DNA of 64,000 bases from Angiostrongylus vasorum (lineage: Eukaryota > Nematoda > Chromadorea > Rhabditida > Metastrongylidae): NCBI GenBank assembly GCA_018806985.1, contig JADANN010000433.1:1302001-1366000 (forward strand), in the 5' to 3' direction. The notes under the pieces are model-generated. The model saw only the letters and a program-made list of their open reading frames with translations. It made no database searches and was not told the origin of the DNA. This document shows positions 47,808-58,290 of the stretch, piece after piece; the first letter of the stretch is position 1, and every line of letters begins with the position of its first letter. The position numbers and the translations under genes were made by a program.

Positions 47808-48199
47808 ATGGAAATGTTAAAACACTATTTACTTCCCAAAACAAAAAGCGATGAGTGCGATAACTTACAAGGAATGGACCATATTCATAAATACGACACT
47901 GAAGGAAAGTGACTGAAGTTCCTGTTATGGACTACGTTGCTCGCGACGGCTGAACGCTTTGGGTATCCATTTTATGAGTCTACTAGAATACCGAGAATAA
48001 GTGTAGGACTTGTAAAAATGTGTATGAAAAGGATATAAGAATTAAGCTTCGGCGTTGATATGTCAGAGATTCGTTATATACTTAGTTAATCATCGTAGAG
48101 GTGACTAAACTCATATTTCGCTTTTTGCAATATCTACTGTTTCCTATCAATACGTCTTTATCCTTGCAGACATACCCTACACCTTTCTGAATTGTTAAG

Positions 48200-48300
48200 T
48201 TAATGAGAGGCTGACAAAAATGTTTATTCGACTAACGTTTTGACGTCTTCCTCTTTTTCAGAGCCAATGATGCAAGTCGCATTAGCTTGGCAATCTATGG
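48200..48300 (-). repeat. Penelope-type 3'-end fragment
   Basis: Minus strand: 'ggctctgaaaaagaggaaga', CGTCAAAACGTTAGTC and GAATAAAC. Directly precedes an S1 SINE. Confidence 0.5.
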
Positions 48301-48600
48301 TTGTATAAAGGATAAAGGATAAAGCTCTCGGCGTTGATCAATCCCTGAGGGATGCGCTATGCATTGGACTTCATTATGTATCGTTGAAGGTGACTGAATG
48401 CATATCTGACCTCTTACAATGACTCGCGGTGGCCTACCGATGTATCGAGCCAGTGCTGCTGTACTCCCAGACAAGTCTGGTATCAGTTTGCCGACCTCGG
48501 AGGAATGGAAGGCTTAGTGGGCCATGGGTGCTAGGATCGATTCCACGTGTGTGTTGCAGGACACCTCCGACCACTGCGCCACATGCGCTCGAGTCAGTGA
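48300..48600 (-). repeat. S1 tRNA-derived SINE
   Basis: Minus-strand, full-length copy. The tail is the clear repeat 'aaaggataaaggataaagc' (reverse of (TTATCCT)n) at 48306-48325, and the head GTGGCGCAGTGG lies near 48580. Confidence 0.87.
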
Positions 48601-48744
48601 AACCCTGTATGTTAGCTGACACTTGAAATTCGTGGTACGAACCAGCTTTTAATCAAGTTGAAATCGGTGTCACGTTATCATTCTAATGTTGTCATTGTTT
48701 CCTCACATGCTTACATCTGGTGTCACTCCTATGGCTTACTTGAA

Positions 48745-48975
48745 TACAGATGGTGTGTATGGGACCAGCCTTTCATGCCCTGACAAAGCAAATCCGTCAT
48801 CCCATTTGAGTCCGCAAACTAATACTAGACTTGCTCGAGAGGACAAAAAACTCGGAGTTTATATATTGGTGGACTCGAGGAAGTCCAGCTGACCGAGTAT
48901 GCATTCAATTACCTCTACGAGCTTTGTTGGAGTCGAGTGCACAGTGAGTTCACTATGCACTGATCAAAAGCAGAA
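48745..48975 (+). repeat. S1-like SINE, strongly diverged
   Basis: The block 'gtatgcattcaattacctct' followed by 'gttggagtcgagtgcaca' is an S1 3' half. The preceding 150 bases resemble the S1 body only weakly. Confidence 0.4.
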
Positions 48976-50845
48976 CGCTGACGAAGATTATTCTTTGATC
49001 ACTCACCGGTCGTCCGATGAAACGAGTCAGGCGTAGCAAGGTTTTTATTTTCGCTTACTCCTTTTCCGAACCAGTGTGGATAGATTTCTTTTCGAGAGAG
49101 ATAAAGAATACGAGGGCCTTCATATGCTCCCACAGCACTACGAGTTTTATGAGGAAAAACTACCTATTTATTTTACACTGCGATTTATTGCTAAATTTGT
49201 GTAGAACCTGGTTAATTGCCATGATTGTCTTTTTTTTGTCAGGGTGTCACTAATGCGTTATATCGAACGGGTAGATGTCATAAACTTTTATTGGGGCAAT
49301 CGGTCTACGATAAGGAACTATTAGCTTCATAGAAATTTTCAGTTTTCGTGTAAAATTCCTGAAAAAATACCAGACAAAGGAAGTTGTGATAAATATATAG
49401 AAATTCATGCTTTCGAAATATGGTTGCATTTCACTGTGAAATCGTACCCTATGTAATATTGACCTTGTGCCAATGGAAATCGCTAGACGTAGGCAATCCT
49501 AGGCAATGTATAAACCTGACTGCATAATAAATACGTTTATGAGTAAAACAAACTTTTCTCATGCAAAAATGAAAGTTCCTACTAAATAATTTGAAAAATG
49601 AGGTTCAGTTGACATTGTCTTCTATGTTGAGTGATTGATCAAGAGTTACCATTTTAACCACAAAATCATGGCGGTCCTTTACCAGACCGTGTCACAAGGC
49701 ATCGAATTTGCATCTGAAACACGAAAGCCACTGAAAGCGCTCTATTACGCCTACCAAAGGATGTAAAGAAAAACAGGCCTTGCCTTTATACGATGTGTTG
49801 TAATAGGAGGGAAAATAACAAGCTGTCAACTCTTAGCTGAACTTCAAGACGAATGCGATAGCCACTGCTGATAAGAGCTGCAAAAGATCCACTCGAACTG
49901 AATAGTTAGGATCATACACATGCGAGTGTGGGCTACCGTATAACTTAATTCTTAAAAAACATGATACGATGTATTAGAATTAACAAGGCAAACTTAGCAG
50001 AGATATTAGGAAAAATTCGACAAGGATGGCTTTTTATGAGAACGATTGTACTTGAGATGCAATCAGTAGTTCTGCATCACACTCATAATTGACCTAATGA
50101 AAGATTGGAGCGCAATGGTTACATGCGACAGATTAGAGATATCGTGCAGAATACGCATGGTCAGTGGTCGGTCCCGTCCTGGATAACGAAACTTCTTATC
50201 GTTGTAAAGTGAAATTAGAATCAAATCTGTTTAGGAAGTATTCCTTACAATTTGCAAAGCTCCCTTTCCTATGGTGAAGTGTTGGGAAAATTAAGATGAT
50301 AGATTCTTAAGTGGCGCTCGAATGTCCACCTGTGTAGATGACAGAAGCAAGACAACGAATTGAGTGAAAAAATGCGCTGACACAAAGATGGGGAGACTTT
50401 GTGCTGGCAGATCGTAAAAATAAACAAGCAAAAAATAATACTTCGCCCACTAGGATTACCCGACCTCGCATGTCATATGGATCTCAGCAGTTCTCCCACG
50501 AATTTTGGTAGCCATCTATGCAATCCAATTAGTGCGTAACTTCGGCTGGCATTTGACACTCTATCGCCTGTTCCGCTCATTGACATAGCGAATGGCACTT
50601 CAGCAAGAATCCCGAAGAAACTATTTTACGTCATTCTCAGGTCTTTGGCAAGAGAAAGTATCTCGAAGCTGTTGATTCGGTGGAGGTTTATTGTCGTGCA
50701 ACTCAAATTCGAATTTAATGTGAACGACTTCTGTGAAGGCAGCTAATATAGGGTGAGATGAGCGACTAGTCCAGAACGAAATAACGAGCCCAGTATATTA
50801 AATAACGTAATGTAAATTGTACATAAGAAGATTAACCAAATTAAA
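48976..50845. other. Intergenic, nothing recognised
   Basis: AT-rich sequence without exon-like segments, tRNA-like motifs or known repeats on either strand. Confidence 0.45.
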
Positions 50846-51065
50846 GGAAGCGCAGTGACTAGTCGTGCTCTGTGAAGTGCACTCTGGATCAGTCAGGGGT
50901 TCGATTCGCACCACAGACTCAGTAAACCTTCCATTCCTTAGAGGTCGAAAAATTGTCATCAGCTTGTCTGAGAGGGTAGACCAAATATGCATTCAATCAC
51001 CTCTAGCGATGCTTGATGAAATTGACAGCACGGAAGATCCCTCAAAGATTGATTGGTTCTTTATC
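50846..51065 (+). repeat. SINE with another tRNA-like head and an S1 tail
   Basis: Head with 'aagcgcagtgactagtcgtg' as the A box region and a strong B box GGTTCGATTCGC (about 50898-50909). It joins the S1 3' half: 'atgcattcaatcacctctag', 'gatgcttgatgaa', then 'ttctttatctttt'. The head differs from the S1 and S2 heads. Confidence 0.65.
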
Positions 51066-51239
51066 TTTTTTCGATAACATTATTCGAGAAACCTTGCAAT
51101 ATAATAAAAAAAGTTGTGCTAGATTGCGACAATTGGTTACATTTGTTTTTTGGTTCCTTTCATCAGTCTCAGGTAAAAAAAAGCGTCCATATTTTGGTTC
51201 ACTGATAAGCTTACACGACGGTTGTAGGAAAAGTTCTCA

Positions 51240-51350
51240 TTGTGACTAACGCTTCAGCGCCATCACTTTTTTCAGAGCGGCGATGACTTGACTCGTTGCA
51301 GCTGCGAAGACCAACATCATAACCATCAACTGCTCTGACTTCATTAACCA
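51240..51350 (-). repeat. Possible Penelope-type 3'-end relic
   Basis: Minus strand 'gctctgaaaaaagtgatggc' followed by 'gctgaagcgttagtc'. The spacing fits the module but the core is broken. Confidence 0.3.
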
Positions 51351-51550
51351 CAAAAAAAGTTTCCTATGACGACCTTTCTTAAATCTACTGGCAACCATAT
51401 TTGTACTGACGACCCTAAGTCGATGTTAGGTACAATTTTATAGTGTGAAGGTTAACATGTTCCGTTTCGGTCAACCCCTCAGGCATCCATCGCGCACTCT
51501 ATTCTATTCAGAGATTGAAGACTCTTTTACGCGGACACAGAGGGGTCTGT

Positions 51551-51819
51551 GTAACGGCTCACAGTACAAGAGTATGAAGAGCGTTCGAGGGAGCGAATAA
51601 TAGTGGACAGCTGTTTGTAAAGTACTCTCAAACTTGGGTAACTAAACCTTTATTTGCATATACATACTATTTACACAACAATGCAATGAGGTTATGCACA
51701 ACAAACTAAGGTGGTTCAGTGGGTTTCTTATGCACAGCAAACTATGTGTGTTTCAACAACTGGTTAGATACTAAGGTTAAAAAACCACGTTATTCTATCC
51801 ATTGGCCCCTCAACACAGC
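51551..51819 (-). repeat. LTR-like unit (minus orientation)
   Basis: Read on the minus strand it starts TGTTGAGGGG, has 'gcaaataaaggttta' (poly(A) signal) and ends CCGTTACA. Adjacent at 51530-51550 is a short reversed piece of Penelope endonuclease sequence ('acacaggggtctg'-like). The right half is the inverted match of 53130-53430. Likely a solo LTR or one arm of an inverted duplication. Confidence 0.5.
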
Positions 51820-51949
51820 TAATGATTGGTCTAACCTTAAACAATGATGGATCGGTAGACGCAAGATCATTGCTGGATACAAGCTTATGAGTTTTTTATA
51901 AGCAAGTACAAGACGGGACATGTTGGTAACTCAACTTTGAATGAACAGT

Positions 51950-52576
51950 CAGAGTATATCAAGCTCACCCGAGAGAAAACCGAAAGAAAACTAGCTTCCA
52001 TTCCTGAACGTCCAAATTAGCCGTCAGAAAATGGCTACATTACGAAGTGGTACCGAAAGCCAAGTAGTAAAAATATCTTGGTTCATTACCTCTCCTCTCA
52101 CCCCCTCTCACACGAAAAGGGCGCTTGTAAGAAACATGTCTCGAACAGCAACCAACGTTTGCACGGGAAGAGAGCAGAGAGAGGAGTCCCGGAACTTGGC
52201 GCGGCAAATAGTTATTTCTATTGGCTACGAATCTGTAGCTCGGGACAGGTGTAGAGGAAATCCTAGGCCTCAAACGACAACACTAGCGATAAAATGGTCC
52301 CGTCTATCCTACCCTTCATCTCAATGGTGTAAGTGCAGCTATAAAAATGCTGCTTAAGAAGGGCGGGTTTAGAGAAATCGGTAAACGTAGTTGAAATGCC
52401 ACCGAGTAATCTTAGGCGCCAGCTAGTTCGTAACCGCCTATATGACCGTCTATGTGCAACGCAAAACTGCATAATTTGCCCTAATGGTATAGACGGTGAT
52501 TGCATGGGCTCGGGCACAGTTTATCTGATCTCCTGTAAGGCGTGCGGAGACGAATACATTAGCGAGACGGGCAGAC
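51950..52576 (+). mobile_element. Penelope-like element, 3' coding part (first segment)
   Basis: Encodes, in shifting frames, the region between reverse transcriptase and endonuclease (KRALVRNMSRTATNVC, LARQIVISIGYESVARDRC) and then the start of a GIY-YIG endonuclease: RRQLVRNRLYDRLC, CIICPNGIDGDC and GTVYLISCKACGDEYISETG. The GIY and YIG motifs appear as TVY and YIS. The reverse transcriptase core is missing and a frameshift lies near 52310-52390. It is broken at 52576 by an insert. Confidence 0.85.
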
Positions 52577-53428
52577 TATAGAGAATTACTCTATCAGATA
52601 GAAAATTCTCTATCTACCTAATCAATGCATCCCTATGGGTCGATGGAGACCGCGTTACTACAACGACGCGTGCGTAACCCCTGCGTCTATGTCCAGTTCT
52701 GGCCAATGGGACAAGCCGCTCGCTGGGACGCAGCCACGCCTACCGCCACCGGCATTTGGGCCGGCGACGCCTTGGTGAGCGCCGTCGCCAGCTCAATCAT
52801 TACCCCTCTCCCGATTGACCTTTCCTTACAGATTCATTTGCTTAGGTCGTAGTGATAGGAATTGTAATCGGTAGCTCTTGCATTGTTATTACGTTAATGT
52901 TATCGTTGATTTTCCCAAATGTGTTGACATGAGTTCGATGCTCTCATCGTTCGCAGGTACTTTTGCACCTCTCCTGATTGATCTTTCCTTACATATTCAT
53001 TTGCTCAGGACGTAGTGATAGGAATTGTAATCGTTAGCTCTTGCATTGTTATTACGTTAATGTTATCGTTGATTTTCTCAAATGTGTTGACATGAGTTCG
53101 ATGCTCTCATCGTTCACAGGTACTTTACAAACGGCTCTCCACTACTATTCGCTCCCTCGAACGCTCTTCATACTCTTGTGCTGTGAGCCGTTGCATTGGT
53201 GCATGCATTATTGTTAAGGCATTTTATTAGAAAGAAAAAGAAACCCACGGAACCACCTTATTTGTAGTTTGTTGTGCATAAGAAACCCACTGAACCTACT
53301 TGTTTGTAGTTTGTTGTCCATAACCTCATTGCATTGTTGTGTAAATAGTATGTATGTGCAAATAAAGCTCTCCACTATTATTCGCTCCCTCGAACGCTCT
53401 TCATACTCTTGTGCTTTGAGCCGTTACA
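52577..53428 (+). mobile_element. LTR-like insert splitting the Penelope endonuclease
   Basis: 852 bases bounded by the 5-base direct repeat CAGAC (52572-52576 and 53429-53433), a likely target-site duplication. It ends GCCGTTACA and has AATAAA near 53361, as in the 3' part of an LTR. It contains a tandem duplication of about 160 bases (52800-52963 and 52967-53124) and a GC-rich 5' part (52640-52800). The 5' end reads TATAGAG rather than TG, so the LTR assignment is tentative. Confidence 0.55.
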
Positions 53429-53433
53429 CAGAC

Positions 53434-53975
53434 CCCTCTGTGTCCGCATAAAAGAACACCTAGTCGGCAAACGTAAACCAAATACCCCACTAGGCACGCA
53501 AAGGACCCAGAAACATAGCAGGGAGGACTTTGAAGTACGTGTCACGATCCTCGCGCAGGAATCGAGAACACAAGCGCGCAAAACTCTCGAGGCGTTCTGG
53601 ATTAATTCCAGAAATCCGAAAATGAACCGCAGGGAAGAATACCTCATTATCACGCGTGATATTGGGCAGCATATAAGGCTGTTATTTTGATGGGAGGGGC
53701 ATATTACGCTTCCATGTGAACTCTGTGCGGTTGGTCTCCACGCGACATACTCAGTGGAAACCTCATAGAAAGCGGTGAGTGTGCAAAGCTGTGTTCAATG
53801 TGATTGAAATCTTGGTTCAGCGTTTTCTCTGTTTGGTTATGGAGGTGTTTGGCCGAATAGATTGCTGTCAACTTGACCTTTCCAGGCTCTGAGGAAGGCG
53901 AAATCCGCCGAAACGTCAGCTTGTTCGTGAATAACGAATAAAAATAACACCTCGTGTTTGATCAACAAAATATGA
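53434..53975 (+). mobile_element. Penelope-like element, endonuclease C-terminal part and 3' end
   Basis: Resumes the endonuclease: VRIKEHLVGKRKPNTPLG, VTILAQESRTQARKTLEAFW and NRREEYLIITRD, up to a TGA at 53688. About 180 bases later comes the conserved 3' stem-loop module (CTGAGGA, AGGCG-aaat-CCGCC, GAAACGTCAGC, 53881-53922), then 'gaataacgaataaaaataac'. The conserved Arg, His and Glu of GIY-YIG nucleases are in plausible positions. The element is inactive because it lacks the RT core and is interrupted. Confidence 0.82.
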
Positions 53976-53999
53976 AGATGTATTGTTATTTTAAGATGT

Positions 54000-54235
54000 T
54001 ATCATAGGACAATCACTACTATCAACAGCCAGCATCTTATATAAATGAACATCGCCGGGTGAGCATGCCTCATTCGAGAAATGCTCCATTGAGGAAGATC
54101 CGACTCGATACGAAGACGAAGACGCCACATCGAGAATGACAACTGTGGCGACTCAGATCATCGGCTCCGATAAAGAAAAATATGCCGAAACATCAACGCA
54201 AGATAAAGATCGTTTATCAACCTCGTCTAAGCTTA
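54000..54235 (+). repeat. Second Penelope-type 3'-end fragment
   Basis: Matches the relic at 30740-30960 over about 200 bases ('aggacaatcac', 'atgcctcattcgagaaatg', 'actcgatacgaag') and ends with a decayed module 'gccgaaacatcaacg'. Confidence 0.5.
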
Positions 54236-54297
54236 TCAAGAAAGAATGCATTTTGAATTTGTTATGTTGTAGTGGATAAGTTTTGTTTTACTTGAGA

Positions 54298-54585
54298 ATA
54301 AAAGTGATAAAAGGATAAAGCTCTTGGCGTTGATCAGTACCTGAGGGATGCGCCAGACATTCGACTTCACTAAGTATCTTTTTGGGGATGATTAGGTGCA
54401 TATTTGGAATTTACAATGATTCGCGGTGGCCTACCGATGTGTGAAACCAGTGCTGCTATCCTCCCAGACAAGTTTGGTATCAATTTACCGGGAGGGGTAG
54501 AAGGCTTGGTGGGCCAGGAGCCTAGGGATCGATTCCATGTGTGTGTCGCAGGGCGTCTACGACCGCCGTGCCACACGCGCCCTTG
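54298..54585 (-). repeat. S1 tRNA-derived SINE
   Basis: Minus-strand full-length copy. Tail 'gataaaaggataaagctctt' at 54305, head GTGTGGCACGGCGG near 54570, with the inner 'ggaggata' and 'tgataccaaac' blocks. Several bases are missing between 'tttaccg' and 'gaggggtag'. Confidence 0.82.
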
Positions 54586-55190
54586 TTCTGAGGATACTTC
54601 TTATTGTTGCTGTAAATTTATTAGTAGCCTAACAGATCAAAATATGGAAAAAGCAGCTACATGCTTGTTTAAGTGCAACTGCTGAACTCGGGTAGCACTG
54701 TAACCAGATGTTTTTTGAACATTTGCTCTGAGAGCAACTTACACTACAAAGCCTTCACTGTGGTTCTTATGACCAATATCTTGCCTGCTGACTAACCGAA
54801 TTACCTCTGATAAGCTTTATTGATAGTCCCCGTTATATTAAGTTCTTCCTCTGTGGCAACGAACGTCACCTATAAACATCACTGATTCATAGACGTTGAA
54901 ACTTTATATCTGTGACACAAAAAAGTTACGCTGCTTCTTCCACTCTCAACATTCACAAAAAAAAACTCTGGCTGACATTAAAGTAGTTTTTAGACGTCCT
55001 TTTGACATATGTCATATCAAAACTGAGCCAATCACTTGATTCATCATTGGCCTCTGGGGTTTTCTGTGAACATTCCAGTTGGTGTCTTGTGCCTCTCACT
55101 ATTCATGAACATTCCCTCGACAGGACAAGCAAAATATTGATTGGTATACTCGAATCAGTGATGATCAGTTACTAAAACATTGACCGTTGT
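54586..55190. other. Upstream flank, nothing recognised
   Basis: Precedes the candidate first exon at 55227. No exon or repeat seen. A promoter may lie here. Confidence 0.4.
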
Positions 55191-55226
55191 TTTCAACAGT
55201 GAGATAGTGAGGATAGCAAAGAATTG

Positions 55227-55326
55227 ATGGCGTCCACCACTTCTGTCGTGCCACAACGTGCCACCCTCTCCCGTTTTGGAAAAAATGCCTCCTTCGGAGA
55301 TCTGGACAAAAGAGCAAAAAAACAAG
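55227..55326 (+). CDS. Candidate first coding exon, gene unknown
   Basis: ATG at 55227, 27 bases after a good acceptor (gttttcaacag, ending 55199) and followed by the donor GTAACG at 55327. It reads MASTTSVVPQRATLSRFG and then KNASFGDLDKRAKKQ, leaving one base. The third positions are strongly C/G rich (GTC, GTG, CGT, GCC, ACC, CTC), unlike the AT-rich flanks, which supports real coding. The acceptor so near the start suggests a spliced leader or a non-coding first exon. I recognise no family, and no clear following exon was found in the window. The broken lipase copy lies on the same strand downstream. Confidence 0.55.
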
Positions 55327-56030
55327 GTAACGTAAAGGTCCTTATTAATACTGTGCAAATCAGTTTGTGTGAAAGCATGAAATGAAAGCGTTTTTTCTTG
55401 TATGCCGTATGTATTTCACTGTCCCAAATTATACTGGTCCCAAAAAATTTTCTAAATTTCCCACACATAGTCATTGTGAAGCAGGCGAATAAAATAAAGA
55501 GCAACAAAAGTTCAAATTTAGACGAAAATAGAATAAAACGGAAAAGCTGAAATACGTGACTCTCGATGAGACTGAGTGACCACCAATACCGTAATAACCC
55601 CTACATATAATATACTGAGATTTGGGTTCATCCGGTTATATCTTCCTCATTTGGTCGGTCTTTAAACCGTGGAGTCTCCGTCATTATGTAAACTCCCAGT
55701 CGCAACGTGGTAAATTCCCAGCCTATCCAAAAAACCAGAGACTTCTTGAAGACCTGGTAACTTGGAGTACCTTGCTCTTCCGAAAAAGGTAACAGTCGGA
55801 ATCCGACATTTCGGGAAGCACAGAAACATGGAAGATCCGTAAAGGAAAAAACTGATATTTTCTTCCATGTCTTTGGATGACAGATGCAAGAAGACGAAAT
55901 GAATGGAAGAAGTGCTTGCATAGGCATCACGTCTGGAAGCGAACATTTAAATTCGAGGCTGTATAATTAAATTTTGCTTTCGGATTATTAGAAATTTTCC
56001 CGCTATTTTTTGGTCTACATGTGCCGGCTT
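55327..56030. other. No recognisable gene
   Basis: Would be intron of the gene starting at 55227. Minus-strand frames near 55630-55946 overlap each other and show no domain. Confidence 0.35.
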
Positions 56031-56340
56031 CACATCTAATCTGTGAATCCCAACACCTCTTCCAATCGACTCGTTTCCTTGCATTCGTTATTCACGAAGG
56101 TCTTCGAAATTCTCCCATGTGGGTTCGGCTTCTGCTTGTGGATTATCGTCTTCGTTATGAATGTTGTTGACTGGCCGAGTCTGTTATAACTAGAGTTTTT
56201 CGTCAGCCGTGCTAGAAGATCCTACTTCGATTGTAGGGTATAAACATTTCTCGGACACGTTTGGTATTAATTTCCGCACCCGGGTGGATAAGAAGTCTGG
56301 AGGGACCGCGTGGGTCAATTCAGCACTGTGGCTGTGTGTT
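56030..56340 (-). repeat. S1-like SINE fragment, variant head
   Basis: 'ggacacgtttggtattaatt' and 'gggtggataagaagtctgg' correspond to the inner part of S1. The flank near 56065 ('gactcgtttccttgcattcg') recurs at 1360 and 44220. Same mosaic type as 1270-1510. Confidence 0.4.
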
Positions 56341-57140
56341 GTTCGTCCTTTGATTATAAGAAAACCTAACACAAAAGTAAAAAGTAAGAATCTAGCACTC
56401 GAAGAAAAAGCTTTTGCAGAAACCTTCTGTATTGTCACGTTGTAGCCGGGTGACACTTGTTATGCTCCTGTGTGACGTGACCAAGGAATTTAACAGTTTG
56501 ATAGTGTGTGATAATTTCATAAAAAAGCGACGGCAATCTCGGTTCTTGGTGAGGCCAATCGAAAGGTTTTTGCACTATTCAGAGGGTATAGTCGTATAAA
56601 AGCTCTCCGTTAGTGCTTTGTTTCAAGTTTACCTTAGAGAAAGAAAAGCTCAAAAAATTGTATTAATGAAAATCTCATTGCCACATTTAATAGCTTTCTT
56701 ATTCTTATTTTTATCAAATCCTGCTGTTCCACAACGAATACCATAGCTCTGGTCAATATAGTTGGTCTGGGGAGAAAAGGGATTGTTCAGATTTCACTCG
56801 CAATTCCTATTGCAGCACTCCTGAACTCTCATCAACATCGAAAGGTTTGAAAAATTCCTATTTGAACAACAAGTGGAATTTCACTCGAGACGAGTTCGAA
56901 GCCTGTTAGTGCTTAACACAAACTTCTTTATGTACATTCATCAACTTCAGTGAAGTTGTCGCTTTGCCGTAGCGTTGAGAAGCTGCTGGAAGCGTCACCC
57001 ATTTGGCCAGTTGCGGATGTTCTAACTGCTGACGATTAAACAAACCTGTAGTATTTAGAATGTTGTGCGTGACGTTCACCTTCTGTTTGGTCATCTACAC
57101 GTATGCAGCACATCAGTACTCGGATCCGTTCGCTAGGACC
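56341..57140. other. No recognisable gene
   Basis: No splice-flanked exon or known repeat identified. Confidence 0.4.
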
Positions 57141-58290
57141 TGTAACGGGTAGTTAGCGGCGGCTACTAGCGGTTCAGTCTGTGTAGAATATTAGCCACGC
57201 GGGTCTTTTTGGTTGACGTATTGATCTACCGGCCTCAAACTTGGGTAATTAGACCTTTAATACATGAATATAGCATTAATAACGTAATGGCAACGATGGG
57301 GAAGTAATGGTAGAGGAATGACGTAAGTTAAAGCTATGAGGTGCTAAGGCTAGTAGTGAAGTGAGGCTAACAACAAGATAATGGCATTCGAATATTACTA
57401 TACCATTAATAAGTAATTAACACAATTACATTAATAGTAATAATGAATAATTACCAAGAAGCAACCGTTTGTTAGCCGTGAGCGATGCCGCGTCGCGTCT
57501 ATCCGCGGCTGGGCGCGGCGGCTGAGGGAGACATTATGCTGAAGGCGGAGAAAGGGAGACTGTATGCTGAGGCTGAGAGGGAGACAGTATGCTGAGGTGG
57601 AGAGAGAGATACAGACGGGCCGTATTTTCGGCTGAGCTAAGATTTCAACATTGTAACGATGAGGTGCATTTTAGTGGATCAATGAGGACGGTAAGTGATG
57701 AGTCATCAACGGAACACAGTCAGGCGGCTGGTCGTGGATAACGATATGTCAGCAACGTGAAGTTTGAGCATCGATGGGTGCCACCATTGCCTAACAGTCA
57801 AGGGCCAGTATGATAATGGCTGGAAACTGATAAGCCTATAGCGGCTTAACAGAATACACAGCATAAGTTGGCCGCTCAGCGGTCTCGTACGCATGGCGTA
57901 CATTGCGGGAGGAATGGTACATGCCACCGATGGCGTTGCAAACATAACGCATTTTGAAACACCCGCCACTACTGACACTGAATCGTAGACAAGCTACGAA
58001 ACTAGATACAATAACCTTCTGATTACTAAAAGATGAATGTGAATGAGTAAGAATGAGTGAGTATGGCTGTGAATGAGTTGTGGTGATTGAGGATGACAAT
58101 GAATGATGTTGTGAGGGAGCGGATTATCCGCGCTACCGATCGGGGATAAGGTGAGTGGTGGTATGTCTCCGCCGTCGAAGGCACCTGGCTTATATTGGCC
58201 GCAGGAGCCGCGTGCGTATGCAACCGCGGTTAATCTGGATTGTTGATCCTGGACTGCAGCAGACTGTACCTAACTGCCTGAAATATCAAC
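57141..58290 (-). repeat. Candidate long terminal repeat or unclassified GC-rich element
   Basis: More GC-rich than its surroundings, especially 57470-57640 and 58110-58240. On the minus strand it has 'ccaatataagcc' (TATA-like, near 58193), a 'gtattaaaggtctaatta' poly(A)-like block near 57250 and an end CCGTTACA at 57141, the same octamer that ends the LTR-like units at 51551 and 53428. The phrase 'tcaaacttgggta' is shared with 51630. It includes a roughly 30-base unit repeated three times (57525-57605). No internal coding region found, so a solo LTR is the best guess. Confidence 0.45.

Noticed and set aside
53876..53930. A complete, functional hammerhead ribozyme call
   Set aside because: Core and two stems are visible, but stem III is missing and an extra A lies in the core; it is reported only as a candidate.
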